From CAVVNN01 sp963749605 (GTDB lineage Bacteria; Actinomycetota; Thermoleophilia; Solirubrobacterales; 70-9): a stretch of 64,000 nucleotides of DNA. Below are positions 26,506-35,068 of this stretch, piece after piece. The stretch is from assembly GCA_963749605.1 (NCBI GenBank), contig CAVVNN010000004.1:372001-436000 (forward strand), written 5' to 3'. The translations under genes and the position numbers were made by a program. Position 1 is the stretch's first letter, and each line of letters starts with the position of its first letter. The notes below the pieces were generated by a model. The model saw nothing but the letters and a program-made list of their open reading frames with translations, was not told the DNA's origin and did no database searches.

Positions 26506-27249
26506 CTATTCGGCGTTGCGCCTGTTCTTCGTCTTGCCGATTTCGACGACTTCGCCGCTGTCGGTGACGATCGTGTTCGGCGGCACACTGGAGATCCGCA
26601 CCGCGAAGGACCCGCCCGGGACGACTCCGCCGGTGGTCTTCGCCTTGGCGGTGCCGCTGAGGCCGGCGTCGATCCGATAGAGGAGGGTGTAGCGCCCCGT
26701 TTTCACCGCGCTCAGCTTCCAGACGGCGTTCGCGGTGTCGCCCGGCTTCAGCGGCCCGAGGTCGAAGGTCTTGCGGCTGGATGTTTCGGCGCCGCCGGGC
26801 TTCGAGGAGCCGGCGAATTTCGGGAAGTGTTCCGCCAGAACCCAGACTGGGCGGTCGGGCTGGGCGAGGCCGGGCTGGGGATCGTGGATGCCGAACGGCA
26901 GGGAGGAGGTCCGGCCCTCGCGGCCGGCGATCGAGACCGTCACGGTCAGCGCCGGGATCGTCTTGCCGCCCGTGTTGCGGACGCCGAGCTGCAGCAGCGA
27001 GGTCTGGCCCAGCCGCTGCGCGGTCGGGAACTGCGCCGTCGTCACCTTGACCCTGTAGGTGCCGGCGGGCTGGTTGGCGTCCGAGGACGAGCCCCCGCCA
27101 CAGGCGGCGAGCATCGCTGCCGCGGCCACTGCGGCAACCCCGGTCGCGGCGGCTCGCAAGCAGGCGTGCCGGGAATTTGGTCCGGTCCCCCGCAAAGCGG
27201 GCGGAACATACCACGGGGTTTGCCCGTCTCCGGCGGGTGCCCGCTGCAT
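26506..27249 (-). CDS. Secreted lipoprotein, function unknown
   Basis: The lipobox AAMLAACGGGSS marks a lipid-anchored cysteine, followed by a Gly/Ser/Asp linker. The mature ~195 residues look like one or two beta-sandwich domains (YRVKVTTAQFPTAQRLGQTSLLQLGVRNTGGKTIPALTVTV, then KPGDTANAVWKLSAVKTGRYTLLYRIDAGL), similar to conserved CARDB/Ig-like adhesion domains but not assignable. ATG 27249 gives a long n-region; TTG at 27195 or 27159 would give a more conventional signal peptide (MRAAATGVAAVAAAAMLAAC), so the start is uncertain. Divergent from the MlaE-type operon. Confidence 0.7.
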   Translation of the reverse strand: MQRAPAGDGQTPWYVPPALRGTGPNSRHACLRAAATGVAAVAAAAMLAACGGGSSSDANQPAGTYRVKVTTAQFPTAQRLGQTSLLQLGVRNTGGKTIPALTVTVSIAGREGRTSSLPFGIHDPQPGLAQPDRPVWVLAEHFPKFAGSSKPGGAETSSRKTFDLGPLKPGDTANAVWKLSAVKTGRYTLLYRIDAGLSGTAKAKTTGGVVPGGSFAVRISSVPPNTIVTDSGEVVEIGKTKNRRNAE

Positions 27250-27362
27250 CGCGGCAGGGTTATCCGGATCTCAACACTCGGCTAACGGTTGGTGCTGGTG
27301 CATCCCATAAACTCAGCTCCGAGCGGGCGTCGCACGGGTGCGGCGCCGTGTCGGAGGAGCAG

Positions 27363-28172
27363 ATGGACAGAGCCGCATCCATAGGCAGGACGTTTCTGCC
27401 CGCCAGATCCTTCTTCGAGCAGGTGGGGGAGATGATGCTCCTCACGGCTCGCACGATCGTCTCGGCGCTGCGACCTCCGTACCCCTACGGCGAGGAGTTC
27501 ATCGGCCAGTTCCTCTTCGCCCTGCGCCTCTGCTGGTTCCCCCTGCTCGTCTCGACCGTCGCCTTCGGCTTCGGCGCCCCCGGTCTGCAGGCCTCCAACT
27601 TCCTCTCGCTGTTCGGCGCGCTCGACCGGCTCGGCGGCTTCTTCGTCCTCGCCTCGATTCGCGAGTTCGCGCCCTTCGTCACCGCCGTCGTCGTCGCCGG
27701 AGTCGCCGGCACCGCGATCACCGCCGACCTCGGCGCCCGCAAGATCCGCGAGGAGCTCGACGCCCTCCAGGTGCTCGGCGTCGACCCGATCAAGAACCTG
27801 GTGGTTCCCCGTTTCCTGGCGCTGATGCTGATCACCGGCCTGCTCGACATCTACGCGCTGGTCTTCGGCATCTCCGGCGGGATCGCCGCCGAGCTGCTCT
27901 ATCACCAATCGCTTGGCGGTTTCTTCGCGACGCTCTTCTCCAACGCCTCGGTCACCGACCTCTGGGGCTCGGTGATCAAGTGCACGCTGTTCGGGGCGAT
28001 CATCTCGGTCGTCTGCTGCTACAAGGGGATGACCGCCTCGGGAGGGGCGGCGGGAGTCGGCCGCGCGGTCAACCAGGCGGTGGTGATCTCCTTCATGGGC
28101 GTCTTCGCCTTCAACTACGCCTTCACCCAGACGCTGCTCGCCACCAACCCGGAGCTGCAGGCGATTCGATGA
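27363..28172 (+). CDS. MlaE/YrbE-type ABC transporter permease (first)
   Basis: A 269-residue membrane protein, first gene of a lipid ABC module. The ATG at 27363 has a GGAGG ribosome site five nt away. The MlaE signature is clear: five or six helices, FVLASIREFAPFVTAVVVAGVAGTAITADLGARKIREELDALQVLGVDPI and the conserved GTAxxADLGxxxxxEExDAL motif. MlaE/YrbE permeases with an MlaF ATPase move phospholipids, sterols or mycolate-related lipids in cooperation with MCE proteins. It is followed at 13 nt by a second permease, giving a heterodimer as in mycobacterial YrbE A/B pairs. Confidence 0.88.
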   Translation: MDRAASIGRTFLPARSFFEQVGEMMLLTARTIVSALRPPYPYGEEFIGQFLFALRLCWFPLLVSTVAFGFGAPGLQASNFLSLFGALDRLGGFFVLASIREFAPFVTAVVVAGVAGTAITADLGARKIREELDALQVLGVDPIKNLVVPRFLALMLITGLLDIYALVFGISGGIAAELLYHQSLGGFFATLFSNASVTDLWGSVIKCTLFGAIISVVCCYKGMTASGGAAGVGRAVNQAVVISFMGVFAFNYAFTQTLLATNPELQAIR

Positions 28173-28185
28173 GCGCGGAGCGACC

Positions 28186-28983
28186 ATGAACGCCTGGCTC
28201 GAAGTCCCGCGCGGCTGGCTCGACTCCTTCGGGGAGATCGCCCGCTTCGGCTCGCGGGTTGCCGGCCTCGTCTACTCGGGCCGCGTCCTGCGCTTCTTCG
28301 GCGAGAGCCTGCGCCAGGCCGGCATCCTGATCCTCGGCTCGGCGATGATCATCTGGGGGCTGGTCTTCATCCTCGGCCTGCAGTGCGGCATCGAGGGCGC
28401 CTACCTGCTCCGTGCCCAGGGCGCCCCCGCCTACGCCGGCGTCTTCTCGGCATGGTGCGACCTGCGCGAGATCATGCCCTACGCTTTCGGCTACATGCTG
28501 GCGGCCAAGGTCGGGACCGGGATCGTCGCCGAGCTCGGCGCGATGCGGATCGCCGATGAGATCGACGCGCTCGAGGTGATGGGGGTGCCGCCGGTCACCT
28601 TCCTCTGCGCCACCCGCCTGCTCGCCGCCTGGATCGCCTTCCCATTCATGTACCTGGTCGGGATCGGGATCATGTACTTCGCCAGCTACCTGGCCGTCGT
28701 CAAACAGATCGGCGACGTCTCCTCGGGTGGCTACGAACTGATCTTCTGGATGTTCCAGAATCCCCCCGACCTGCTCTTCAGCCTGATCAAGGGCATGTTC
28801 ATGGCGACCGCGATCGTCATGGTCGGCTGCTACTACGGCTACACGGCTTCCGGTGGGCCGGTCGGCGTCGGCACCGCGACCGCGAAGTCGATGGTGCTAA
28901 ATATTGTCTTAGTCCACATCATCGGGATGTTGGGGACCCTGATCTTCTGGGGAGCCAACCCGAGGGCGCCGATAGGAGGCTGA
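28186..28983 (+). CDS. MlaE/YrbE-type ABC transporter permease (second)
   Basis: A 265-residue paralog of the upstream gene with its own MlaE core (GYMLAAKVGTGIVAELGAMRIADEIDALEVMGVPPVTFL), the same helix layout, and the C-terminal GCYYGYTASGGPVGVGTATAKSMVLNIV block shared by YrbE B subunits. It should pair with the first permease. The stop at 28983 is 1 nt before the TTG start of the ATPase, so the three genes form a tight transport operon. Confidence 0.88.
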   Translation: MNAWLEVPRGWLDSFGEIARFGSRVAGLVYSGRVLRFFGESLRQAGILILGSAMIIWGLVFILGLQCGIEGAYLLRAQGAPAYAGVFSAWCDLREIMPYAFGYMLAAKVGTGIVAELGAMRIADEIDALEVMGVPPVTFLCATRLLAAWIAFPFMYLVGIGIMYFASYLAVVKQIGDVSSGGYELIFWMFQNPPDLLFSLIKGMFMATAIVMVGCYYGYTASGGPVGVGTATAKSMVLNIVLVHIIGMLGTLIFWGANPRAPIGG

Positions 28984-28984
28984 G

Positions 28985-29956
28985 TTGTCGACGGATCCTG
29001 ATCAGTTCACGGGCAGCGAAGCGGAGGACCTGGAAGCCGAGGTCGTCGAGGCCGAGGACGAAATTGCCGCCGGCGCGCCGGAGGGGCCCTACGTCAGCTC
29101 CGACGGCGCGGTGATGGGGCGCGACTTCGTCATCCCCGGCGTCGACCCTTCTGAGAGCGATCCATACCGTTTCCACACCGGCCGCAAGCGCGACCACGGC
29201 GGCGAAGACGCGATCGAGATCATCGACCTGGTCAAGCAGTTCGGCCGCGCCCGCATCCTCAACGGCCTCAACCTCGGCCTCCCCGAGGACCAGGTCTCGA
29301 TGGTGCTGGGGCCCTCGGGAACCGGCAAGAGCGTGCTGATCAAGCACATCGTCGGGTTGCTCTACCCGGACTCCGGCGATGTGCTGGTGCACGGGGAGTC
29401 GATCCCGAACATGACCGACGACGAGCTGTTCGACATCCGCAAAAAGTTCGGCCTGCTGTTCCAGGACGGCGCCCTCTTCGGCTCGATGAACATCTACGAC
29501 AACACCGCCTTCCCGCTGCGCCAGCACACCGATAAAAGCGAGGAGGAGATCGGCGAGATCGTCAACCGCCGGCTCAAAGAGGTGGGGCTGATCGAGGCCA
29601 TCTACAAGATGCCGAACGAGCTCTCCGGCGGGATGCGCAAGCGCGCCGGCTTCGCCCGGGCGCTGGTCCTCGAACCGCAGATCGTGATGTTCGACGAGCC
29701 CGACTCGGGACTCGATCCGGTCCGCACGGCCCTGCTCTGCGAGCTGATCCGTGAGGTGCACGCGGAGCACAGCGGCTGCTACCTGATCATCAGCCACGAC
29801 CTCAACACGGCGCGGCGAGTGCCCGACTTCCTCGCCGTGCTCTGGAACGGCAAAATCGTCGAGTCGGGGCCGAAGGAGGAGCTGTTCGACTCGGACAACC
29901 GGTTCATCGCCCAGTTCCTGCACGCGGACGTCAGCGGTCCGCTCGCGATGGATTGA
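28985..29956 (+). CDS. MlaF/Mkl-type ABC transporter ATP-binding protein
   Basis: A 323-residue ATPase from TTG 28985. A 75-residue acidic N-terminal extension precedes the nucleotide-binding domain: Walker A GPSGTGKS, Q-loop LLFQDGALFGSMNIYDN, signature LSGGMRKR, Walker B IVMFDEPDSGLDPV and the H-loop ISHDLNTARRV. The FQDGALFSSxxVxxN form of the Q-loop is typical of MlaF/Mkl. The C-terminal helix (SDNRFIAQFLHADVSGPLAMD) matches the extension that regulates MlaF with MlaB. The stop overlaps the start of the MMPL gene by 4 nt. Confidence 0.9.
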   Translation: MSTDPDQFTGSEAEDLEAEVVEAEDEIAAGAPEGPYVSSDGAVMGRDFVIPGVDPSESDPYRFHTGRKRDHGGEDAIEIIDLVKQFGRARILNGLNLGLPEDQVSMVLGPSGTGKSVLIKHIVGLLYPDSGDVLVHGESIPNMTDDELFDIRKKFGLLFQDGALFGSMNIYDNTAFPLRQHTDKSEEEIGEIVNRRLKEVGLIEAIYKMPNELSGGMRKRAGFARALVLEPQIVMFDEPDSGLDPVRTALLCELIREVHAEHSGCYLIISHDLNTARRVPDFLAVLWNGKIVESGPKEELFDSDNRFIAQFLHADVSGPLAMD

Positions 29957-32397
29957 GCGCGATAGCGGCCTGGGCGGTCCGTCATGCACGGGTGGTGCTG
30001 GCGGTTTCGGTTGCCCTTGCGGTTGCGGCTGGCGCAGTCGCGACCCGGCTTCCCACCGATGCGGGCACCGGGACGCTGGTCGATTCGAATACGGCGAGCT
30101 ACCGGGCCACGCAGCATGTGCGGGCGGTGTTCGGGGAAGAACCGGTGGTGGTGCTGGCGGAGGGAGACCTACAGCGGTTGGTGCTGACCTCGAACCTCTT
30201 CCGGCTGCTGCGGCTGGAGGGGTGCCTGTCGGGGAAGGTGCCGCAGGGGGCGCGGCCGATTCCGGGGCCCTGCGCCGAGCTTGCCCGATTGCATCCGGTC
30301 GAGTTCCTCGCCGGCCCGGCCACCTTCCTCAACGAGGCGGTGATCCAGATCGACGAACAGCTGCGCCGGCTGGCGGCGAGGGTCCCGCCCGAGCAGCTGC
30401 AGGAATTCCTGCTCTCGGTGGCGGTGAAGTACGGGGTCACCAGCGTCCCCAGTCTCAGCAGCCCGAACTTCCTTGCGACGGTCGTCTTCGACCTGCGCCG
30501 CTCGCGCGGCACGCCGAAGGCGCGTCTCGCCTACCTGTTCCCCAATAGCCGCTCGGCGCAGATCGTCCTTCGCCTGCGCCCGGGCCTGAGCGAGGCCGAG
30601 CGCCACCGGGCGCTGGGGCTGATCCGCGAAGCGGTCTTCGACACGACGCCGCGTCGCGTCTGCGCCGAAGGGGGCAAGCCGGCCCCCTGCTTCGAGCTGC
30701 ATGGAGGCCGCTACGTCGTCTCTGGGGCGCCGGTCGTCGTCGATGGGCTGGCGCGGGCGTTGAAGGACGCCCTCCTCGTCCTCCTCGGCGTCGCCATCGC
30801 GGTGATGGCGCTGACCCTGGTCGCGGTCTTCCGCTCACGCTTCAGGCTGCTGCCGTTGGCGATCGCCCTGGCGGCGGCGGGGCTCACCTTCGGCCTGCTC
30901 GGGCTGGCGGGCGGGTCGCTGACGATGGCGTCGATCGCTGTGCTGCCGATCCTGATCGGTCTCGCCGTCGACTACGCGATCCAGCTCCAGGCCCGCTACG
31001 ACGAGGCGGTTGCGAGCGGCGCGGAGGGCGCCGAGGCGGCTCGAGCGGCCGCCGCGAGCGGCGGGCCGGCGATCGCCGTCGCCTGCCTCGCGACCGGCGC
31101 CGGCTTCCTCGCCCTGCAGCTCTCCCCGACCCCGATGGTCCGCAGCTTCGGCCTGCTCCTGGTCGTCGGCGTCGCCATCGCCTTCGCTTTCGCTCTGACC
31201 GCCGGCTTCGCCGCCCTGAGTCTCCGGAACGAGGCGGGAGCGACGGGGCGCCCATCGCTCCCGCCCCTGCTGCGGCGCGCTCTTGTCGTGGCGCAAGCAC
31301 ACCCGCAACGTGTGCTCGGTATCGGCTTGGTGCTTGCCGTCGTCGGTTGGGGTCTGGGAACGCAGATCGGAACCGAGTCGAACATCGCCAAGCTCGCCCC
31401 GCAGAGCCTCGGCGCGGTGCGCGACCTGACCGAGCTCCAAGACGCCACGGGTGTCTCCGGCGAGCTCGACGTCAGCGTTCAGGCCCCCGACCTCGCCGAC
31501 CCGGCGCTGATCCGCTGGATGGCCGCCTTCAAGCGGCGGGTGCTGGAGTCGAATGGGTTCGACGGCCCGCAGGCGAGCTGCCGGACGGCCGAGGTCTGTC
31601 CCGGGCCGGCGCTCTCCGACTTCCTCACCGCGGGTGGCGGCGCCCTGAGCAGGCTGGGCATCCGCTCCACCCTCGCCGCGATGTCGCCCTACGACCTGCG
31701 CCAGGTGGCGCCGATCGATCCGAAGACCGGCCGGCTTGGCCACACGGCGCTGCTCTCCTTCGGCATCCGCGCCCAGTCGCTGGAAGACCAGCAGGCGTTG
31801 ATCGACCGCATTCGCGGTGAGATCGGCGACCCCGGCTCCACTCAGGGCCCGCCGCCCGGGGCCGAAGTACGCCTCGCCGGGCTGCCGGTGATCGCCGCCC
31901 AATCGGCATCTGAGCTCTCCAGCAGCCGTTACTGGCTGACGCTCGCCGGGCTGCTCGCGGTGGCGCTGGTGCTGCTGGTGGTCTACCGGTCCTTCTCGCG
32001 CGCGCTGGTCCCGCTGGTCCCGACCGTGCTGGCCACCGGTTGGTCGGCGCTCGTCCTCTGGATCAGTGGGATCCCGCTCAATCCGATGTCGGCAGCGCTG
32101 GGGGTGCTGACGATCGCGATCGCCACCGAGTTCAGCGTCATCCTCTCCGCTCGCTTCCACGAGGAGCACAGCGGAGGGCGCTCGGTCGCAGCTGCGCTCG
32201 ATGGCGCCTACTCGCGCACGGGGGCCGCCGTGCTCGCCTCGGGCGCCACCGCGATCGCCGGCTTCGCAGTGCTGATCGCCAGCGACATCCAGATGCTGCG
32301 CGACTTCGGCCTGGTCACCGTGATCGACCTCGCCGTCGCGCTGGCGGGGGTGATGGTGGTGCTGCCCGCGGCGCTGGCCTGGATCGAGGAGCGATGA
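29953..32397 (+). CDS. MMPL/HpnN-type RND superfamily transporter
   Basis: An 814-residue RND protein starting at a TTG inside the ATPase stop. It has the two-fold RND layout: TM1, a periplasm-equivalent domain of about 220 residues, TM2-6 (MTLVAVFRSRFRLLPLAIAL, MASIAVLPILIGLAVDYAIQLQARYDEA), a duplicate with TM7, the second outer domain, and TM8-12 (NPMSAALGVLTIAIATEFSVILSARFHEE). The D/E in the central helices (VDYAIQ and ATEFSV) are candidate proton-relay residues. Family members export hopanoids, glycolipids or fatty acids. Direct coupling to an MlaE-MlaE-MlaF module suggests the two machines handle the same lipid. Confidence 0.87.
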   Translation: MSAIAAWAVRHARVVLAVSVALAVAAGAVATRLPTDAGTGTLVDSNTASYRATQHVRAVFGEEPVVVLAEGDLQRLVLTSNLFRLLRLEGCLSGKVPQGARPIPGPCAELARLHPVEFLAGPATFLNEAVIQIDEQLRRLAARVPPEQLQEFLLSVAVKYGVTSVPSLSSPNFLATVVFDLRRSRGTPKARLAYLFPNSRSAQIVLRLRPGLSEAERHRALGLIREAVFDTTPRRVCAEGGKPAPCFELHGGRYVVSGAPVVVDGLARALKDALLVLLGVAIAVMALTLVAVFRSRFRLLPLAIALAAAGLTFGLLGLAGGSLTMASIAVLPILIGLAVDYAIQLQARYDEAVASGAEGAEAARAAAASGGPAIAVACLATGAGFLALQLSPTPMVRSFGLLLVVGVAIAFAFALTAGFAALSLRNEAGATGRPSLPPLLRRALVVAQAHPQRVLGIGLVLAVVGWGLGTQIGTESNIAKLAPQSLGAVRDLTELQDATGVSGELDVSVQAPDLADPALIRWMAAFKRRVLESNGFDGPQASCRTAEVCPGPALSDFLTAGGGALSRLGIRSTLAAMSPYDLRQVAPIDPKTGRLGHTALLSFGIRAQSLEDQQALIDRIRGEIGDPGSTQGPPPGAEVRLAGLPVIAAQSASELSSSRYWLTLAGLLAVALVLLVVYRSFSRALVPLVPTVLATGWSALVLWISGIPLNPMSAALGVLTIAIATEFSVILSARFHEEHSGGRSVAAALDGAYSRTGAAVLASGATAIAGFAVLIASDIQMLRDFGLVTVIDLAVALAGVMVVLPAALAWIEER

Positions 32398-33056
32398 GGG
32401 ACCGCTACTCGATCGGGGTCGGGCTCCTCTTCCTCGCGATCGTCGCGATCGCCTTCTTCAACACCGTCGGTGGCAACGAGCCGGGGACGCTTGGGCTCGA
32501 CAAGCTTCCCGTTCGCTGGCCCCTGCCCGGGTTCGCGGTGCCGGCGGCTGCGGGAACGCTCGAAGGCGACGCCAACGTCGCCCAGGACGACTGCGCGACC
32601 TCGCAGGTTCCCTGTCCCGCCGAAGCGCGCCGCACTCCGGCCTGCCGCATCGGCACCGCCGGGGCGATCCGCGTCTGCGATCTCTTCGACCGCCCGCTGG
32701 TGATCTCGTTCTGGTTCACCAAGGGCGGCGGCTGCGTCGATCAGCAGGACGTGGTCGACAGCGCCTACGAGCGCTACCGTGGACGGGTGAACTTCCTCTC
32801 GCTGGACGTGCGAGACGATCGCGACACGGTTCGGGAGCTGACCCGCCGCCATCGCTGGCGGGTGCCGGTCGGCTACGACCGCGACGGCGCGGTGGCGAGC
32901 CTCTACGGGATCGGCGGCTGCCCCACCTTTGCCTACGCCTATCCGGGTGGCACGCTGCAGAGCGCCGGGGTCGGCGACCTGACCCCGGCGCAGCTCGACG
33001 CGCGGGTCGCCGGCCTGCTCCGCGCGACCCGTGCCGCGCAGGATGGGAGGCCCTGA
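32394..33056 (+). CDS. Membrane-anchored thioredoxin-like protein lacking the first active-site Cys
   Basis: A 220-residue protein that overlaps the MMPL stop by 4 nt. One N-terminal helix (IGVGLLFLAIVAIAFFNTV) anchors an extracytoplasmic domain of the TlpA/AhpC-TSA type: LFDRPLVISFWFTKGGGCVDQQDVVDSAYERY, VNFLSLDVRDDRDTVREL, and the cis-Pro segment YGIGGCPTFAYAYPGG. Where TlpA proteins have WCxxC, this one has KGGGC, so only the second Cys remains; other cysteines occur in an insert (DDCATSQVPC, TPACRIG, RVCDLF). It may be a non-reductase thiol protein or a scaffold for the coupled exporter. Confidence 0.72.
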   Translation: MRDRYSIGVGLLFLAIVAIAFFNTVGGNEPGTLGLDKLPVRWPLPGFAVPAAAGTLEGDANVAQDDCATSQVPCPAEARRTPACRIGTAGAIRVCDLFDRPLVISFWFTKGGGCVDQQDVVDSAYERYRGRVNFLSLDVRDDRDTVRELTRRHRWRVPVGYDRDGAVASLYGIGGCPTFAYAYPGGTLQSAGVGDLTPAQLDARVAGLLRATRAAQDGRP

Positions 33057-33057
33057 G

Positions 33058-33729
33058 GTGACGGGCGCAGCGGCCAGATCGAGCCTTGGCTGGGACCCCT
33101 CGCCCGAGCAGGGCTGGGTTGCCCCCCACCTCGCCGGCGAGTTCCCGGGCCTGGGGATCGCCTGGATCGAGGTCGACAGCCAGCCCTGCAGGAGCCCGGA
33201 CCCGGTTCGGCGCCGGCTCCGCGACCTCTCCGACCGCTTCTTCGGCGCCCACGCGATCCACCTGCGCGAGCGCCCGATCCCGTGGGCCTACCGCGTCTTC
33301 TTCCGCCAGATCGGCCTCGACCCCGATCGCACCCGCGTCCCGGTCGAGCAGCTGGCGCTCGAACGCCTCCACGACGGCGCCTTCAAGAGCCGCGGCCTGC
33401 CGGCCGACGCGCTGACGATCGCCATCGTCGAGACCGGGGTTGCGCTGTGCGCGTTCGACGCCGAGCAGCTCGAGGGCGGCCTCTGCATCCGCGACTCGGC
33501 GCCGGGAGAGGCGCTGGCCGGGAGGCCGGGTGAGCTGCCGCAGGGGACGCTGACGATCGCCGACGGGCGCGAGCCGGTCGGGTTGCTCTTCGGTGCGATC
33601 GGAGAGGGCCGTGGGGTGGACAGGGGCACGCGGCGGGTCATGCTGGCGGCGATACAGGTCAACGGCGTGCCGCAGATGGCGGTCGACGAGGCGCTCTGGA
33701 TGGCGGCGGCGACGCTGGAGGCCTCCTGA
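33058..33729 (+). CDS. B3/B4 tRNA-binding-domain protein
   Basis: A 223-residue protein, start GTG 33058 after a GGGAGG ribosome site. The sequence from PGLGIAWIEVDSQPCRSPDPVRRRLRDLSDRF through WAYRVFFRQIGLDPDRTRVPVEQLALERLHDG, VETGVALCAFDAEQLEGGLCIRDSAPGE and DRGTRRVMLAAIQVNGVPQMAVDEALWMAA matches free-standing B3/B4 domains, relatives of the editing region of phenylalanyl-tRNA synthetase beta. Such proteins are thought to bind or proof-read aminoacyl-tRNA. It directly follows the thioredoxin-like gene, perhaps only by position. Confidence 0.75.
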   Translation: MTGAAARSSLGWDPSPEQGWVAPHLAGEFPGLGIAWIEVDSQPCRSPDPVRRRLRDLSDRFFGAHAIHLRERPIPWAYRVFFRQIGLDPDRTRVPVEQLALERLHDGAFKSRGLPADALTIAIVETGVALCAFDAEQLEGGLCIRDSAPGEALAGRPGELPQGTLTIADGREPVGLLFGAIGEGRGVDRGTRRVMLAAIQVNGVPQMAVDEALWMAAATLEAS

Positions 33730-33791
33730 GCCCTTAACGCCGTCTTGATTGTGAGGGGGGGTCCGGGTGATCTAGACTCGGGACGGGTTAT

Positions 33792-34279
33792 ATGCCGGAT
33801 CTGCTCGAACGAGACACCCTCGCTGACCTTCGCGCCGGGGCGGACGAGAGCCTCGCGCGGACTGAGTTGCGACGCCAGATCGGCCGGCTCGAGCGTGAGC
33901 TCGCCGGGCTCTTCGGCGAGGCCTTCGGCCGGGTGGAGGTCGCCTGCGACGTGAAGGCCGCTGTCGCGACGCCGAGGGCGCTCGACCTCGGCGGCCTAGA
34001 GCGGGTGCGCGACGCTCTCGCGACTCGCAATGCCGAGGTCCGCCTGGCGCTGCGCGAACGGACCGAGGTCGAGACCGGCAATCGCGAGCTGCTGCGGCAG
34101 ATGCTCGCCAAACCGGACGAGTTCAAGTGGGTGCGGATCTCACGCCACGACGTCGGCGAGCCCGGCTGCGGAGGCTGGCACTCCCGCCCCCGTCTCGGCG
34201 TGCTCGGCATGCTGATGGGCTGGTGGCGCGTGAAGGTCTCCTCCGGATGCCCGTTACCCGGACGGCTTGCGGCCGTTGA
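33792..34279 (+). CDS. Conserved hypothetical protein, 3' boundary uncertain
   Basis: ATG 33792 opens a soluble protein rich in charged helices (TLADLRAGADESLARTELRRQI, VRDALATRNAEVRLALRERTEVE) followed by a distinctive conserved-looking tail FKWVRISRHDVGEPGCGGWHSRPRLGVLGMLMGWWRVKVSSGCPL. I do not recognise a characterised family. As read, the frame runs on to 34700 as an Arg-rich translation overlapping a well-formed membrane gene by more than 400 nt. A one-base shift near 34250 would instead end the protein at TGA 34277-34279, which I prefer; the other shift would fuse it to the membrane gene. Confidence 0.55.
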
Positions 34280-34677
34280 GCGAGAGACCCAAGGCCGAAG
34301 AGCGCCCGCCGGCGCCCTGGGGCTCGTTCCCGCTGGCCGAGTTGACGGTCCTCGCCGGCATCGTGATGCTGGCGATCGGACTGGTCGGGGGAAGCCCGAC
34401 GGCGATTGGCGTCGGCGTCGTCCTCGGCGGGCTCGGCGGGCTCGAGGTTTCGCTGCGCGAGCACCTCGCCGGCTATCGCTCTCACACCACCCTGCTCGCC
34501 GGCACCGTCTTCGTGCTCACGGTCGCGGGGCTGTTCTACCTCGCCGGGTTGGTGCTCGCGGCCTGCCTGGGAATCGGAGCGGTCGCTTTTCTCGTCGCCT
34601 TCCTGGCGCTGCGCCGCGTTTTCCAGCGGGCTTCTGGCGGGCTCAGCTTCCGCGTGGCCGGCCCACGCCGACGCTGA
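34267..34677 (+). CDS. Small four-helix membrane protein, unknown function
   Basis: About 136 residues from a TTG at 34267. After a Pro-rich start (RPKAEERPPAPWGSFP) there are four membrane segments: LAELTVLAGIVMLAIGLVGG, AIGVGVVLGGLGGLEVSL, TTLLAGTVFVLTVAGLFYLA and GAVAFLVAFLALRRVF. REHLAGYRSHTTLL between helices 2 and 3 is hydrophilic and likely conserved. No family assignment. It is adjacent to or overlaps the previous gene, whose 3' end is in doubt. Confidence 0.6.
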   Translation: MRPLSERPKAEERPPAPWGSFPLAELTVLAGIVMLAIGLVGGSPTAIGVGVVLGGLGGLEVSLREHLAGYRSHTTLLAGTVFVLTVAGLFYLAGLVLAACLGIGAVAFLVAFLALRRVFQRASGGLSFRVAGPRRR

Positions 34678-34696
34678 TGCGGCCGCGTCGTCGACG

Positions 34697-35068
34697 CTAG
34701 ACCAAGACCGCTATCCGCTCGCCCGGCCTCCTGGCGGCCAGCTCGGTCGCCAGCAGCAGGCGCTGGCGCGACGTGAGGGTGCCGAGCCGCTTGTTCTCGT
34801 TGAGGGACAGGGGGAGGAGGAACTTGCGGACGCGGGTGCGGCCCCAACGACGCTGGCTGCCGAGCAACTCGGCGATGGTCATGCTCTCGGTCTCCCAGGG
34901 GCACTCCCGCACGACTTCGGACGCGTCGACGTCTCCGCTCGCGATCGCGCGCTTCAGCCCAGCGCGTGCGAGGCGCACACGGTTGGCGCGCTCGAGCGCC
35001 TGCATGTGCTGCGGCGTCTGGGCGGCGGAAGCGGTCGTCGTTACAGGGGCGATCGAAGCAGCGTCCAC
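34697..35068 (-). CDS. mihF: Integration host factor, actinobacterial type (mIHF)
   Basis: A 123-residue nucleoid protein. From residue 25 it follows the mIHF pattern: ALERANRVRLARAGLKRAIASGDVDASEVV, then an H2TH-like motif TIAELLGSQRRWGRTRVRKFLLPLSLNENKRLGTLTSRQRLLLATEL. mIHF binds and bends DNA and is essential in mycobacteria; it is unrelated to proteobacterial IHF. Start GTG 35068 has GGGAGGAG five nt upstream. The N-terminal 22 residues are Ala/Thr-rich. Its promoter region (35069-35351) is the longest non-coding stretch in the window and holds a strong dyad. Confidence 0.85.
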   Translation of the reverse strand: MDAASIAPVTTTASAAQTPQHMQALERANRVRLARAGLKRAIASGDVDASEVVRECPWETESMTIAELLGSQRRWGRTRVRKFLLPLSLNENKRLGTLTSRQRLLLATELAARRPGERIAVLV

